Shown here one piece after another: positions 15,682 through 24,731 of a DNA stretch of 64,000 nucleotides. Location: the NCBI RefSeq assembly GCF_005434915.1, contig NZ_SKCG01000003.1, positions 248,001 to 312,000 of the forward strand, given 5' to 3'. The translations under genes and the position numbers were made by a program. Source of the DNA: Aurantiacibacter suaedae (GTDB taxonomy: Bacteria > Pseudomonadota > Alphaproteobacteria > Sphingomonadales > Sphingomonadaceae). Below the pieces are notes generated by a model. That model saw only the letters and a program-made list of their open reading frames with translations. It made no database searches and was not told the DNA's origin. The stretch's first letter is position 1. Each line of letters opens with the position of its first letter.

Positions 15682-16368
15682 CTAAGTCAGTGACTTGCTT
15701 TCCAGATGCTCGATCACGGCATCGAGTAGCTGCTCGCGTTCGCGCGCGGTCATCCCCAGCAGCTCGCGCCGCGCATAGCGCACCTCACGCGATTGCCGCG
15801 CGGGGCGGTCGCGCAGGCCAAACTGGTGAACCGTGGCGACCGCCGCGACGCTTCCGGCAAAGCCGATCCACGCCTCGTTGTCGTTCTGCCCGGTGTGCAG
15901 CACGCCAGAGCGGCCGATCTTGCGGAACATGCGGCGGTCGCGGATCTTGCTCCGCTTTCGGATCTTGCCGCCGCCTGCGTTGTCTTCCTCGGGATCGACC
16001 CGCAGCCACTTGATCACCTTGGCATATTCGAAGCTGCGCAGGCCGCCCGCCTCGCGGTCGAAGCCGGTGAACACCGGCCCCTGCTTTTCCCAGCTCTTCA
16101 TGAACACCAGGCGCGGCGTGCCCGATCCGCCCGAGGGATAGAGGAACTTGACCGCATAGTTGCCCGGCACCGGCTCGGGCGGGGCCTTGCGCCTTGCAAA
16201 GTCGGAGCCATCGGGGTTCTTCTGTGCGCGGATGCGCTGCTGGTTCGCGCGGCGCATCTCGGTCGCCACCTTGCGGAACAGCCGCCGCCTTGCCTTTGGC
16301 TCAAGCGACTTGAGCATCCCGCCGACAAAGGCTTCCAGCTCGGCCAGATCGCCGTCGATCTCGGCCAT
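15682..16368 (-). CDS. Phage virion morphogenesis / tail completion protein (P2 gpS-like)
   Basis: This 228-residue protein has the features of the gpS family: a helical LEAFVGGMLKSLEPKARRRLFRKVATEMRRANQQRI start followed by QKNPDGSDFARRK and GGSGTPRL..MKSWEK, and a later VATVHQFGLRDRP motif that is very widespread in phage virion morphogenesis proteins. In P2 it finishes the tail end that joins the head. It ends the long O-to-S operon and lies three bases after the R gene. Confidence 0.9.
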   Translation of the reverse strand: MAEIDGDLAELEAFVGGMLKSLEPKARRRLFRKVATEMRRANQQRIRAQKNPDGSDFARRKAPPEPVPGNYAVKFLYPSGGSGTPRLVFMKSWEKQGPVFTGFDREAGGLRSFEYAKVIKWLRVDPEEDNAGGGKIRKRSKIRDRRMFRKIGRSGVLHTGQNDNEAWIGFAGSVAAVATVHQFGLRDRPARQSREVRYARRELLGMTAREREQLLDAVIEHLESKSLT

Positions 16369-16371
16369 CGG

Positions 16372-16875
16372 TCAGGTCTCCTGCTGCGGCACCAGCAGTT
16401 CTTTCGCGCTGCCGCCGGGAGCATAGATCTCGCGTAGTAGGGCGAGCTGCTCGCTCAGCGGTTCTGTTCCGGGAATGGCGGGCTCGGGGCGGGGAGCGAC
16501 GGCATAGCCACCGTCGCCGCCTGGCTGGACATCGACGGCCTCGCTCAGCGGCAGCGTGATCTGCACGTCGACTGCCTGATTGTCGATCGGATCGACCTCG
16601 AAGCCGATATCGCTGACACCGGCCTGATGGTTGAGCAGCAGCTCGATCTGGTTCTCACCGATCCACACCAGCAGCGGCAGGAAGATCTGCCCCGGATCGC
16701 CGCGATAGTTGAGCAGCACGATCTCCGCCTTGTAGCGATATTCGAAGCCGAGGCTGGTGCCGATGCGCGCCGCGAGCGTGCCGCCGGTCACATAGATCGT
16801 CAGCGCATCGGGTTCACGCTGCAGCTCGGGCAGGGCGGCGGTGAGGTGCGCGCGGAGGCTGTCGGGTTTTCGCAT
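16372..16875 (-). CDS. Tail completion protein (P2 gpR-like)
   Basis: The 167-residue protein starts MRKPDSLRAHLTAALPEL and contains TIYVTGGTLAARIGTSLGFEYRYKAEIVLLNY, typical of P2 gpR, with FLPLLVWIGENQ in the middle. R and S together cap the tail. The frame is open upstream to 17046, but the conserved N-terminus fixes the start at 16875. It follows gene X by two bases. Confidence 0.9.
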   Translation of the reverse strand: MRKPDSLRAHLTAALPELQREPDALTIYVTGGTLAARIGTSLGFEYRYKAEIVLLNYRGDPGQIFLPLLVWIGENQIELLLNHQAGVSDIGFEVDPIDNQAVDVQITLPLSEAVDVQPGGDGGYAVAPRPEPAIPGTEPLSEQLALLREIYAPGGSAKELLVPQQET

Positions 16876-16877
16876 GC

Positions 16878-17099
16878 TTAGTCCCACAGTTGGATGATGG
16901 ACCGCTCGGGCGTGAAGCTCTCGGGGATCGCCGGAATGGTGACGAGCTGCCCTTCGGCGAGCGTGGTTGCGCCGTCGGCCAGGCCCCGGTTCAGCTCCAG
17001 CACCTGCTCGACCACGCCGCTGGTGCGGCCAAGCAGCCGCCAGCACAGCGCGTCGATGGTCTCGCCTTGCAGCGCGCGGGCCTGATGCCGGGCCGCCAT
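16878..17099 (-). CDS. Tail protein X (LysM-like)
   Basis: This 73-residue protein fits the phage tail protein X family: ALQGETIDALCWRLLGRT near the start, VLELNRGLA in the middle and LAEGQLVTIPAIP at the end, the pattern of a short LysM-like fold. In P2 gene X also follows L. Its start overlaps the stop of the head completion gene by one base. Confidence 0.9.
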   Translation of the reverse strand: MAARHQARALQGETIDALCWRLLGRTSGVVEQVLELNRGLADGATTLAEGQLVTIPAIPESFTPERSIIQLWD

Positions 17100-17575
17100 C
17101 AGATCAGCTCGACCGCCGTGCGGCCGACGCCCTTGATATCGCGGATAGCGTGGACGGCATTGCGCCGGTGATCCTCGGCGCTCATGTCGAGCAGCTCGCC
17201 GCGCGATTGACCGGAGCCGGTCGCGGTCAGATCGCCATGGGTTTCGCGCAGGTCAGCCGTGGCATGGGCATAGACCGCGCGCCGCCAAAGCTTTACGAGG
17301 CGCGTCTCGTCGCCGATCATGGCAGCGGGCACGTCTGTAAGGCGTGTCCGCCCGAGATCCTCCTGCCCAGCACGCCATGCCGCCAGATCGCCGTCGACGG
17401 TGAGCACGGCACCGGACAGCGCATCGATCAGCCGGTTGTCGGGGATCAGCGTGCCGCCGATCCTCTGCACATCGCGAAAGTGGTTGATGTCGATGTCCGG
17501 CCAGAACGGGCCGAGCTGCAGGATCGTGCCCGGTGCGGTCACATCCGGCGCGGGGGAGGAGATGAAGCCTGCCAT
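17099..17575 (-). CDS. Head completion/stabilization protein (P2 gpL-like)
   Basis: The 158-residue protein shows the gpL family sequence around GPFWPDIDINHFRDVQRIGGTL and ETRLVKLWRRAVYAHATADL. In P2 it is added to the filled head to stabilise DNA and make the tail-binding surface. It lies between a small phage gene and X, with one-base overlaps on both sides, as expected in a tightly coupled operon. Confidence 0.9.
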   Translation of the reverse strand: MAGFISSPAPDVTAPGTILQLGPFWPDIDINHFRDVQRIGGTLIPDNRLIDALSGAVLTVDGDLAAWRAGQEDLGRTRLTDVPAAMIGDETRLVKLWRRAVYAHATADLRETHGDLTATGSGQSRGELLDMSAEDHRRNAVHAIRDIKGVGRTAVELI

Positions 17576-17763
17576 CAGTCTGCCAACCAGTCCATTTTTT
17601 GCTGGGGAGTATGGTCGGTGGCATCGCGGTCATGCATGACCGCGTAGCGTGTGCAACCGGGCAGCATGTCGGCGATGTTCGCCTTGTCTGCTTCCGTCAG
17701 CTCAATCGCGAGGGGTTGGCCCGGCTCGGCTTCGTACCAGGTGTTTCCGACCTTCACTCGCAT
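17575..17763 (-). CDS. Small conserved phage protein between M and L
   Basis: The 62-residue product starts MRVKVGNTWYEAEPGQPLAIEL and continues with ELTEADKANIADML and ends QKMDWLAD. ATG 17763 has an AGGAGG ribosome site, better than the longer frame starting at 17835. Similar short proteins occur in phages next to head completion genes, but no function is known to me. It overlaps the L start by one base. Confidence 0.7.
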   Translation of the reverse strand: MRVKVGNTWYEAEPGQPLAIELTEADKANIADMLPGCTRYAVMHDRDATDHTPQQKMDWLAD

Positions 17764-17863
17764 CTGATCCTCCTGAAGAAAGTGGGGGGTGGGGATCGGG
17801 AGCGCGGTGAGGCCGGGCCTGCCGCGTTCCGTCACCGCCCCCCGGCGCCGGTGGGCGAGCTCG

Positions 17864-18820
17864 TCAATTGTCGGCTTGTTTCTGACCGCCCTCGGCAGGC
17901 GGGGCGGCCTGCTTGTCGAGCCAGCTGGTCAGCCGTTCGATTTCCTTCTTCACGCCGACCTTCGGCGCCAGCGCAATGGCGCGGCGCAGCTCGGCCAGAG
18001 CGGCGGTGCGGGCATGGCCTTCGGCGCCGGCGGCGGCATTATCGCCGGCAGCGCTTTCGCGGTCGGCTTCGCGCACCAGCTGCAGGCCGATGGCCTTGTG
18101 CAACTTCGCGCGCACCTGATCGGGCATGTCCTCTGCCGCCGTCAGCTGCTGGGTGCGCTGGAGCACGGCCAGATCGAAGTCGCCATCCTGCCCGATTTGG
18201 GCCAGCGCGGCATGGGCGATCTCCTCTGCCACCACGCAGCCGGTGGTGCGCTCGAAGCGCTCGGGCAGGCGCAGGCCGAAGCGCAGCACATGCTCGGCCA
18301 TGTCGAGCGCCTGATCGAATTCGCCGATGTCGATGTGCCAAAGCATCATGGTGCTGATGATCTCGTCCTGCACCGCCTTGCCCGCCACGGCGGCGGCTTC
18401 GATCGAGGCGAGAACGTGCGGGCGATAGGCATCGACCATCTTGCGCTTGGCCGCGATCTTGCCCTCGGTCGACTGGATCTGGCGCAGGCTGGCGAGGTCC
18501 TCGCCCAGCGCGGCAAGCAGCAGCTGATATTCGGTCGCTTCGGCGCCGTCGCTGTCGCGTTCCGGGGCTACTTCGGCGGCGGAGCTGCTGTCGATTGCCT
18601 GCCGCGCCAGCTTCGCCCGGCGCACGATCTGGGCGGGCGTGCGGCGGCGCGGTTCGGTGGTGGCTGCCGCAAGCGTGGCGGCGGTGATGTCGAGCTGAGG
18701 GGCGGGGCGTGCCACCTTGGTTGCCGACTTGGCCCGGTCGATCTTCTGCGTCTCGGCTTCGGCCTGCGCGGCAGCGATCCTGGCGAGTTTTGCCTGCTTG
18801 ATCCGGAGAGCGTGCGACAT
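17864..18820 (-). CDS. Terminase small subunit (P2 gpM-like)
   Basis: This 318-residue protein carries the phage small terminase domain in its centre (EYQLLLAALGEDLASLRQIQSTEGKIAAKRKMVDAYRPHV, given here in parts as LLAALGEDLASLRQIQS and KRKMVDAYRPHV), followed by the helical DEIISTMMLWHIDIGEFD.AL motif. The N-terminal 80 residues and the C-terminal tail are low-complexity and charged. M pairs with P to recognise cos and package DNA. Start ATG 18820 precedes MSHALRIKQAKLAR, and the upstream open frame is ignored. Confidence 0.92.
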   Translation of the reverse strand: MSHALRIKQAKLARIAAAQAEAETQKIDRAKSATKVARPAPQLDITAATLAAATTEPRRRTPAQIVRRAKLARQAIDSSSAAEVAPERDSDGAEATEYQLLLAALGEDLASLRQIQSTEGKIAAKRKMVDAYRPHVLASIEAAAVAGKAVQDEIISTMMLWHIDIGEFDQALDMAEHVLRFGLRLPERFERTTGCVVAEEIAHAALAQIGQDGDFDLAVLQRTQQLTAAEDMPDQVRAKLHKAIGLQLVREADRESAAGDNAAAGAEGHARTAALAELRRAIALAPKVGVKKEIERLTSWLDKQAAPPAEGGQKQADN

Positions 18821-18889
18821 GGGCGGATTCCTCTGAAAGCCGGGGTGGGCGGGATCAGGCCGGCAAGCCGACAAGTCCCGCCCTTGGGG

Positions 18890-19903
18890 TTATGTTGCGA
18901 ACTCGATGTTCTCGATCAGGCAGGCGAAGTCGTAATCCTCGATCACGTAGGCATCGTTCGAGGATTGGTAGTCCTCGATGCGGTCGCGTTCGGGCACGTC
19001 CTTGATGTGGCGGCGGCGCTTGCCGTCCTGCTCGTAGATCGAGAGGTTGTCGTAGCGGGTGATGAAGATCGACCCGGCCGGGAAATAGGGCACGCGATCT
19101 GCCGGAAGTCCGCCCAGACGCTTGGTGCTGGTGATCACGTCGCGGGCCAGCTGCTCGGTCGGTGCCAGCTCCTGGTTCACCAGCGGGAAGTATTTGTCGT
19201 GCAGCAGATCGCGCGAGACGATGGCGACGAGCTCGGTATCTTCCGAGGCCCAGGAGGGCAGCAGATTGGCCGTGGCATCGTAAACCAGCGCGTCGAGCGA
19301 GGCATAGTCGCCCGAGGGGCCATAGGTGACCTTGCCCGATGCGCCGACGACTTCGTCGAGCACCTGCGCGGGCTTGTCGGTGCGCAGCTTCTGCAGCCAC
19401 CCGATGTTCACATCCTGCCGCAGCGGATTGGCCACCGGGTCGCTGGTGGCGGCGTGGCTGGTGCCGTTGAAGCCGACCAGGATATTGTCGAGCGCCTGGC
19501 GCTTGACGATCTGGTTCTGGATCCGCTGCTCGAAGTCGGGGAACTTCGCCCACATGTCGAGCAGCGCATAGCGAATGTGCGTGTCCGAGTTGTTCTGGAA
19601 GCACTCGTAGCCGTACTCGTCCATGGTGCTGGGCGAGGTCGTCTGGCGGGTGCCTGCGCCGCTGGTGTCGGTGTTCGAGATCAGCGGCGAGCCGACGGAG
19701 AGGCCGAGCAGCGCGCCCTTCATCTCGGGGACGGTCACCACGTTGATGCGCTGCAGGAACGCGCTCGACTCCTGTTTGCGGTCGACCAGCTTCTGCTGAA
19801 CCGAAGGCTCGACGCTGAACTTGTTGCTGGCCGATTCGACCTGATTGATCTCCGCGATCCGCTCGCAGAATTCGTTGAAGAGGAGGCGGGTTTGGTTACG
19901 CAT
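18890..19903 (-). CDS. Major capsid protein (P2 gpN-like)
   Basis: The 337-residue protein begins MRNQTRLLFNEFCERIAEIN and keeps P2 capsid landmarks: KFSVEPSVQQKLVDRKQESSAFL, QIVKRQALDNILVGFNGTSHA and VPYFPAGSIFITRYDNLSIY, with RRHIKDVPERDRIEDYQS near the end. It forms the icosahedral shell and is trimmed by gpO. It lies between O and M, as in P2. Confidence 0.95.
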   Translation of the reverse strand: MRNQTRLLFNEFCERIAEINQVESASNKFSVEPSVQQKLVDRKQESSAFLQRINVVTVPEMKGALLGLSVGSPLISNTDTSGAGTRQTTSPSTMDEYGYECFQNNSDTHIRYALLDMWAKFPDFEQRIQNQIVKRQALDNILVGFNGTSHAATSDPVANPLRQDVNIGWLQKLRTDKPAQVLDEVVGASGKVTYGPSGDYASLDALVYDATANLLPSWASEDTELVAIVSRDLLHDKYFPLVNQELAPTEQLARDVITSTKRLGGLPADRVPYFPAGSIFITRYDNLSIYEQDGKRRRHIKDVPERDRIEDYQSSNDAYVIEDYDFACLIENIEFAT

Positions 19904-19957
19904 GAGAGGCTCCGGTTGATGGGCGAGCGATTGGGGAAGCGAGCGGAAAGGGTAAGG

Positions 19958-20803
19958 TCAGCAATCCGCGCGGACGCGGTCTGCGCCGCCGGTTCCGGCC
20001 GGGCGCTGGGTGTAGCTCTTGCTCGGTTGCTGCTCGATCGCGGCCTGTAGCGCGGCCATATCCTCGCCCAGCTTTCCGACCTTGACCGCAAAGGCCGCGT
20101 TGTTCGCGTTCAGCGCCGTTTCAAGCTTGGCGAAATGCTCCGCCATGCCGCTGGCAAAGGCCGCAATCTGATCGCTCTCGGCATCGGCAGCGGGCGGGGC
20201 GGCCGGGGCTGCTTCCGGTTCCTTCGGCGCGGCGAGCTGCGAGAAGAAATTGCGCATTGCGGCGAAAGCGCCGGTAACCTCGCTCTGGTCGGCGCCGCCA
20301 CCTGCGCGATCCTCGAACTCGATCGCGAAGGCATCGGCCAGCGCGATCAGGTTATCCTTGCGCGCTTCCTCGCGGGTGCTGAACTTCAGCAGTTCGGTGC
20401 CAAGGCTCGCCGGGCTATCGGTGAGCGCGAGGCCGACGAGATATGCCTTGCCGGTGCCGGCGAAGTTCGGGTTGATCTCGACGCTGGAGAACACCTTCTG
20501 ATCGGCCTTGGTCAGTTCCTTGGCCTGATCGTTGACCTCGAAGCTGGCGAACAGCGCGAGGCGTTTTTCATCCTTCCCGCCAAGTTTGAGGGTGATCTCC
20601 TCGGTGCGCACCTCGGCGACGCTGCCATAGGCATTGAACGGCGGGACGGGAGAATAGCCGCGCAGGTGCTCGCAGTTGATGCGCGCGGTGTAGGTGGCCG
20701 GATCGTAGGTCGCCGCCATCTGCTCGATATGCGCGCGCTCGATCTGGCGGCCATCGACAGTGGCGCCCTCGACGGCAACGCGGAAGAACTTGGACTTGGC
20801 CAT
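19958..20803 (-). CDS. Capsid scaffolding protein and protease (P2 gpO-like)
   Basis: This 281-residue protein has the gpO arrangement: an N-terminal serine protease domain with likely catalytic Asp17 (VDGRQI), His46 (INCEHLRG) and Ser106 or Ser107 (VFSSVEI), closely matching the P2 triad spacing of 19/48/107, and a C-terminal helical scaffold domain rich in Ala and Glu (about 185-265). It directs shell assembly, cleaves N and itself, then is lost. It heads the long O-to-S operon, about 90 bases from copy 3 of the late palindrome. Confidence 0.93.
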   Translation of the reverse strand: MAKSKFFRVAVEGATVDGRQIERAHIEQMAATYDPATYTARINCEHLRGYSPVPPFNAYGSVAEVRTEEITLKLGGKDEKRLALFASFEVNDQAKELTKADQKVFSSVEINPNFAGTGKAYLVGLALTDSPASLGTELLKFSTREEARKDNLIALADAFAIEFEDRAGGGADQSEVTGAFAAMRNFFSQLAAPKEPEAAPAAPPAADAESDQIAAFASGMAEHFAKLETALNANNAAFAVKVGKLGEDMAALQAAIEQQPSKSYTQRPAGTGGADRVRADC

Positions 20804-20888
20804 GCTGGCAGCTCCTGGGTCGGTGTTCGGGACTTAGAATGACCCGGCCATTCCGGCCCAAGCGGCCCGTTCGGGCAACGTGGCGCGC

Positions 20889-20909
20889 TTGTTGTGGCGC
20901 ACACCACAA
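20889..20909. promoter_or_regulatory. Late-promoter palindrome, copy 3 (between O and P)
   Basis: TTGTGG-N6-CCACAA (20892-20909) is a perfect 6-base dyad and the best of the three copies, preceded by TTG. It lies 48 bases before the terminase start and about 86 before the O start, in the divergent late promoter region where P2 has its PP and PO promoters. Confidence 0.7.
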
Positions 20910-20956
20910 ATGGCGCGCGATGAACCGCGCCTCGCTCGCCCGCACCATGCGCGCGC

Positions 20957-22780
20957 ATGGCCGACCAATCTGCGCCCTTTCCGATCCCCTATGACGCGCG
21001 CCGGGTGGCGCGCGGCTATTACTGGCGCGGGTGGGGCGTTAGCGAGATTGCGCGCGAGCTGAACCTCAAGCCCAGCACGGTGCAAAGCTGGAAGGACCGC
21101 GAAGCCTGGGACGATGACCCGGTCATCCGCCGCGTCGAGGACAGCCTCGAAATGCGGCTCAACCAGCTGATCTTCAGAGACCAGAAGAGCGGGGCTGACT
21201 TCAAGGAAATCGACCTGCTCGGCCGCCAGATCGAACGCATGGCGCGGGTGCGCCGCTACGAGGCACCCGGCGGCCACGAGGGCGACCTCAATCCGAACGT
21301 GGCCAAACGCAATGCCAAACCGAAGAAGCCTGCGGCCACGAACCTGCTCACGCCCGAGGATCTCGCGCAGCTGGAGGCGGCCTTCCTGGGTGGGCTGTTC
21401 GCCTATCAGGAAGGCTGGTGGGACAACGTCTCGCGGCGCACGCGCTTCATCCTCAAGAGCCGCCAGATCGGGGCGACCTTCTACTTCGCCCGCGAGGCGC
21501 TGATCCACGGCCTGAAGACCGGCAACAACCAGATCTTCCTCTCGGCAAGCCGCAATCAGGCGAACATCTTCCGCGCCTATATCATCGATTTCGTCTTCAC
21601 TGTCACCGGCAAGCAGCTGAAAGGCGAGCACCTTACGATCCAGCGCGGCGAAGATGCAGAGGGCAACCGGCTCGAGCCGTTCACGATGTACTTTCTGGGC
21701 ACGAACTTCCGCACCGCCCAGGGCTATCACGGCGACGTCTACATCGACGAGGCGTTCTGGATCCTCGGCTTCGAGCAGCTCGCCGGCGTCGCCGCGGGCA
21801 TGGCCAGCCAGAAACGCTATCGCCGCACTTATTTCTCAACGCCCAGCACGCTCGCCCACGACGCCTATGGCAAGTGGAGCGGCGAGGAATTCAACAAGGG
21901 CCGGGCCAAGGACCAGCGCGCGAAGATCGATATCTCGCATGGCGCGCTGAAAGCTGGCGCGCTCGGCGATGATGGCATCTGGCGCCAGATCGTCACCATT
22001 TACGATGCCGAGGCGGGCGGCTGCGACCTGTTCGATATCGAGGAGCTGCAGCGCGAATATTCGGTCGAGCGGTTCGAGAACCTGTTCCTGTGCGACTTCA
22101 TTGACGACAGCCAGTCGAGCTTCCCGCTCTCGCTGGTTAAGCCCTGCATGATCGATGCGTGGGAGGTGTGGCAGGACTTCCACCCCTATGCGCTGCGGCC
22201 CTTCGGCGATTTCGAGGTGTGGATCGGCTACGATCCGGCCGAAAGCGAAGACGGCGATAACGCGAGCTGCGTGGTGGTCGCGCCGCCAATGCCCGGTGCC
22301 AAGGGCGCTGCGGGCAAGTTCCGCGTGCTCGAAAAACTCCAGTTCAAGGGCAAGGACTACGAACAGCAGGCGGCCGAGATCCGCAAGCTCACCCGCAAGT
22401 ACCGGGTGACCGAGATCGCGATCGACGGCACCGGCATGGGTTCGTCGGTGTTCCAGCTGGTCGCCAAGTTTTTCCCGATGGCGCGGCGCATCGACTATTC
22501 GCCAATGGTGAAGACCCAGATGGTGCTGAAGGCCAAGAACGTCTTCGCGCGCCGCCGGATCGAATTCGACGCGGGCTGGACCGATCTCGCCTCGGCGCTG
22601 ATGTCGATCCACCCGCAGCTCACCAAGAGCCAGCGCCAGCTCACCTATGTCGCGCGTCGCAGCGCCGAAACCGGCCACGGCGATCTCGCCTGGGCGCTGC
22701 TGCACGCGCTGTTTTGCGAACCGATGGACGCCACCGATGGCAGCGGCGTCCGCAAATCCAGCGTGGAGGTTAACCGATGA
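20957..22780 (+). CDS. Terminase ATPase/large subunit (P2 gpP-like)
   Basis: The 607-residue protein starts with a helix-turn-helix segment (VARGYYWRGWGVSEIARELNLKPSTVQSWK), then an ATPase domain with Walker A LKSRQIGATF and Walker B DVYIDEAFW, and a C-terminal nuclease-like domain beginning at WIGYDPAES, with ITEIAID-type Asp later (VTEIAIDGTGMG). It powers packaging and cuts cos with M. ATG 20957 is the first of the frame. It is transcribed opposite to O from the shared late region. Confidence 0.95.
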   Translation: MADQSAPFPIPYDARRVARGYYWRGWGVSEIARELNLKPSTVQSWKDREAWDDDPVIRRVEDSLEMRLNQLIFRDQKSGADFKEIDLLGRQIERMARVRRYEAPGGHEGDLNPNVAKRNAKPKKPAATNLLTPEDLAQLEAAFLGGLFAYQEGWWDNVSRRTRFILKSRQIGATFYFAREALIHGLKTGNNQIFLSASRNQANIFRAYIIDFVFTVTGKQLKGEHLTIQRGEDAEGNRLEPFTMYFLGTNFRTAQGYHGDVYIDEAFWILGFEQLAGVAAGMASQKRYRRTYFSTPSTLAHDAYGKWSGEEFNKGRAKDQRAKIDISHGALKAGALGDDGIWRQIVTIYDAEAGGCDLFDIEELQREYSVERFENLFLCDFIDDSQSSFPLSLVKPCMIDAWEVWQDFHPYALRPFGDFEVWIGYDPAESEDGDNASCVVVAPPMPGAKGAAGKFRVLEKLQFKGKDYEQQAAEIRKLTRKYRVTEIAIDGTGMGSSVFQLVAKFFPMARRIDYSPMVKTQMVLKAKNVFARRRIEFDAGWTDLASALMSIHPQLTKSQRQLTYVARRSAETGHGDLAWALLHALFCEPMDATDGSGVRKSSVEVNR

Positions 22781-23781
22781 CAGACTTGATCGAGGCTTCG
22801 AAGCCGGGGGTGACCGCCTTCGCGCTGGACGATGCCACCTCGGTAATGGATCGGCGCGAGCTGCTTGGATACGTCGAGTGCTGGTGGAACGGGCGCTGGT
22901 ACGAGCCGCCGGTCAATCCGCGCCAGCTGTCGCAGCTGCTGCAGGCGAGCGCGCACCACGGCAGCGCCATTCGCGTGAAGCGCAACATGCTGGTGAAGCA
23001 CTTCGTGCCGCACCGCCTGCTCAGCCGAGATGAATTCTCGCGGTTCGCGCTCGACTTTCTGGTGATGGGCAACGGCTATCTCGAGCAGATCCCCAATGCG
23101 GTGGGCGGCACCGCGCGGCTCAGAAATTCGCTGGCACTCAACACCCGCCGCGGGCGCGACGATGTCTACTGGTTCGTCGAGAGATATTACGAGGCCCACC
23201 GGTTCGAGCCGGGCCGGATCCTGCATCTGGCCGAGCACGATGTCGCCCAGGAGCTCTACGGCAAGCCTGAGTATCTCTCGGCCTTGCAGTCGTTGCTGCT
23301 GAACGAGAACGCCACGCTGTTCCGCCGCCGCTACTACCTGAACGGCGCCCATGCGGGATTCGTGTTCTACCTTTCCGAAACCTCGATGACCGACACCGAC
23401 GTCGACCAGATCCGCAAGGCGCTGCGCGATGCCCAGGGCAAGGGCAATTTCCGCAACCTGTTCCTCCATGCGCCGGGCGGCAAGAAGGACGGGGTGCAGA
23501 TCATCCCGATCAGCGAAGTGGCTGCGAAGGACGAGTTCCTCAACATCAAGAATGTCACGCGCGATGACATTCTCGCCGCGCACCGCGTGCCGCCGCAGCT
23601 CTTGGGCGTGATCCCGCAGAACAACGGCGGCTTCGGCGATGTGCGCACGGCCAACGAGGTGTTCTTCATGAACGAGATCGAACCGCTGATGGAGCGCATC
23701 CGCGAGATCAACACCATGCTTGGCCAGGAGGTGATCGGCTTCACGCCATACGAGCCACTCGGCCCGAGCGCCGCCGCCTGA
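22777..23781 (+). CDS. Portal protein (P2 gpQ-like)
   Basis: This 334-residue protein is a PBSX/P2-type portal: YVECWWNGRWYEPPV, LGNGYLEQI-like VMGNGYLEQIPN, then HLAEHDVAQELYGKPEYLSAL, RRRYYLNGAHAGFVFY and the family end VPPQLLGVIPQNNGGFGD. Twelve subunits form the DNA channel. Its ATG overlaps the terminase stop (ATGA), so both are translated together. Confidence 0.95.
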   Translation: MTDLIEASKPGVTAFALDDATSVMDRRELLGYVECWWNGRWYEPPVNPRQLSQLLQASAHHGSAIRVKRNMLVKHFVPHRLLSRDEFSRFALDFLVMGNGYLEQIPNAVGGTARLRNSLALNTRRGRDDVYWFVERYYEAHRFEPGRILHLAEHDVAQELYGKPEYLSALQSLLLNENATLFRRRYYLNGAHAGFVFYLSETSMTDTDVDQIRKALRDAQGKGNFRNLFLHAPGGKKDGVQIIPISEVAAKDEFLNIKNVTRDDILAAHRVPPQLLGVIPQNNGGFGDVRTANEVFFMNEIEPLMERIREINTMLGQEVIGFTPYEPLGPSAAA

Positions 23782-23903
23782 AGAGGCGGGGGCAGGGGCG
23801 TTGGCGCGCCCCATGCCGACGGACAGCACCCGTCATGACCCCGACGGCGCCGAATCGGTGCCATCCCGCCTTCCAGCTGGAAGCGGAACAATTAGAGAAC
23901 GTC

Positions 23904-24731
23904 ATGACAGAGTCCAGCCTTGAATCTATCCTGCCCGGCAAACTTGAGCCGGTCGCCCCGGTGAGGCCGATCGCGCCCTATATCGGCGGCAAGCGTAACC
24001 TTGCCAAACGCCTCGCGCAGCGCATCGGTGCGATCGACCACGTCACCTATGCAGAAGTCTTTGTGGGGATGGGCGGGGTGTTCTTCCGCCGCGACCTGCG
24101 GCCGAAAGCCGAAGTGATCAACGACTGGTCGGAGGATGTCTCGACGCTCTTCCGGGTGCTGCAGCACCACTACGCCGCGTTCATGGACATGATCCGCTAT
24201 CAGATCACGAGCCGCGCCGGGTTCGAGAAGCTGCGGGCCATGGACCCCGCCTCACTGACCGATCTGCAGCGGGCGGCTAGGTTCATCTATCTCCAGCGGC
24301 TTGCCTTCGGAGGGAAGGTGAGCGGGCGGCACTTCGGCGTCGACGCGGCATCCGCCGGGCGCTTCGATGTGGGCAAGCTCGCGCCCATGATCGAGGCGGT
24401 GCATGAACGCCTGGCTGGCGTCGTCATCGAGCGGCTGCCCTGGGCGCAATTCATCGAACGCTACGATCGACACAACACCCTGTTCTATCTCGATCCTCCG
24501 TATTTCGGCTGCGAGAAGGACTACGGCGCGGATCTCTTCGATCGTAGCCAGTTCGAGCAGATGGCCGAGCTGCTGCGCGGCATCCGCGGCCGGTTCCTCC
24601 TGTCCCTCAACGATCACGCCGAAGTCCGCCGCCTGTTCGCGGGCTTCGACATCGAAGAGCAGTCGGTGACCTACACCGTGGGCGGTGGAGCCCGCGCCCG
24701 GCCAGCGGGCGAACTGATCATCTCCAACTAA
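23904..24731 (+). CDS. D12-class DNA adenine N6-methyltransferase
   Basis: The 275-residue product has the motifs of Dam-type D12 methylases: motif X at APYIGGKRNLAKRL, motif I at VFVGMGGVFFRR, and the catalytic DPPY in FYLDPPYFG, with LLSLNDHAEV near the end. It probably methylates phage and host DNA and protects against restriction or times gene use. ATG 23904 is chosen for the conserved N-terminus; ATG 23835 adds 23 odd residues. It follows the portal gene in the same direction. Confidence 0.9.
   Translation: MTESSLESILPGKLEPVAPVRPIAPYIGGKRNLAKRLAQRIGAIDHVTYAEVFVGMGGVFFRRDLRPKAEVINDWSEDVSTLFRVLQHHYAAFMDMIRYQITSRAGFEKLRAMDPASLTDLQRAARFIYLQRLAFGGKVSGRHFGVDAASAGRFDVGKLAPMIEAVHERLAGVVIERLPWAQFIERYDRHNTLFYLDPPYFGCEKDYGADLFDRSQFEQMAELLRGIRGRFLLSLNDHAEVRRLFAGFDIEEQSVTYTVGGGARARPAGELIISN

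Noticed and set aside
17789-20050. 753-codon plus-strand frame
   Set aside because: It is antisense to the capsid and small terminase genes, which have clear families; long antisense frames are expected at high GC.
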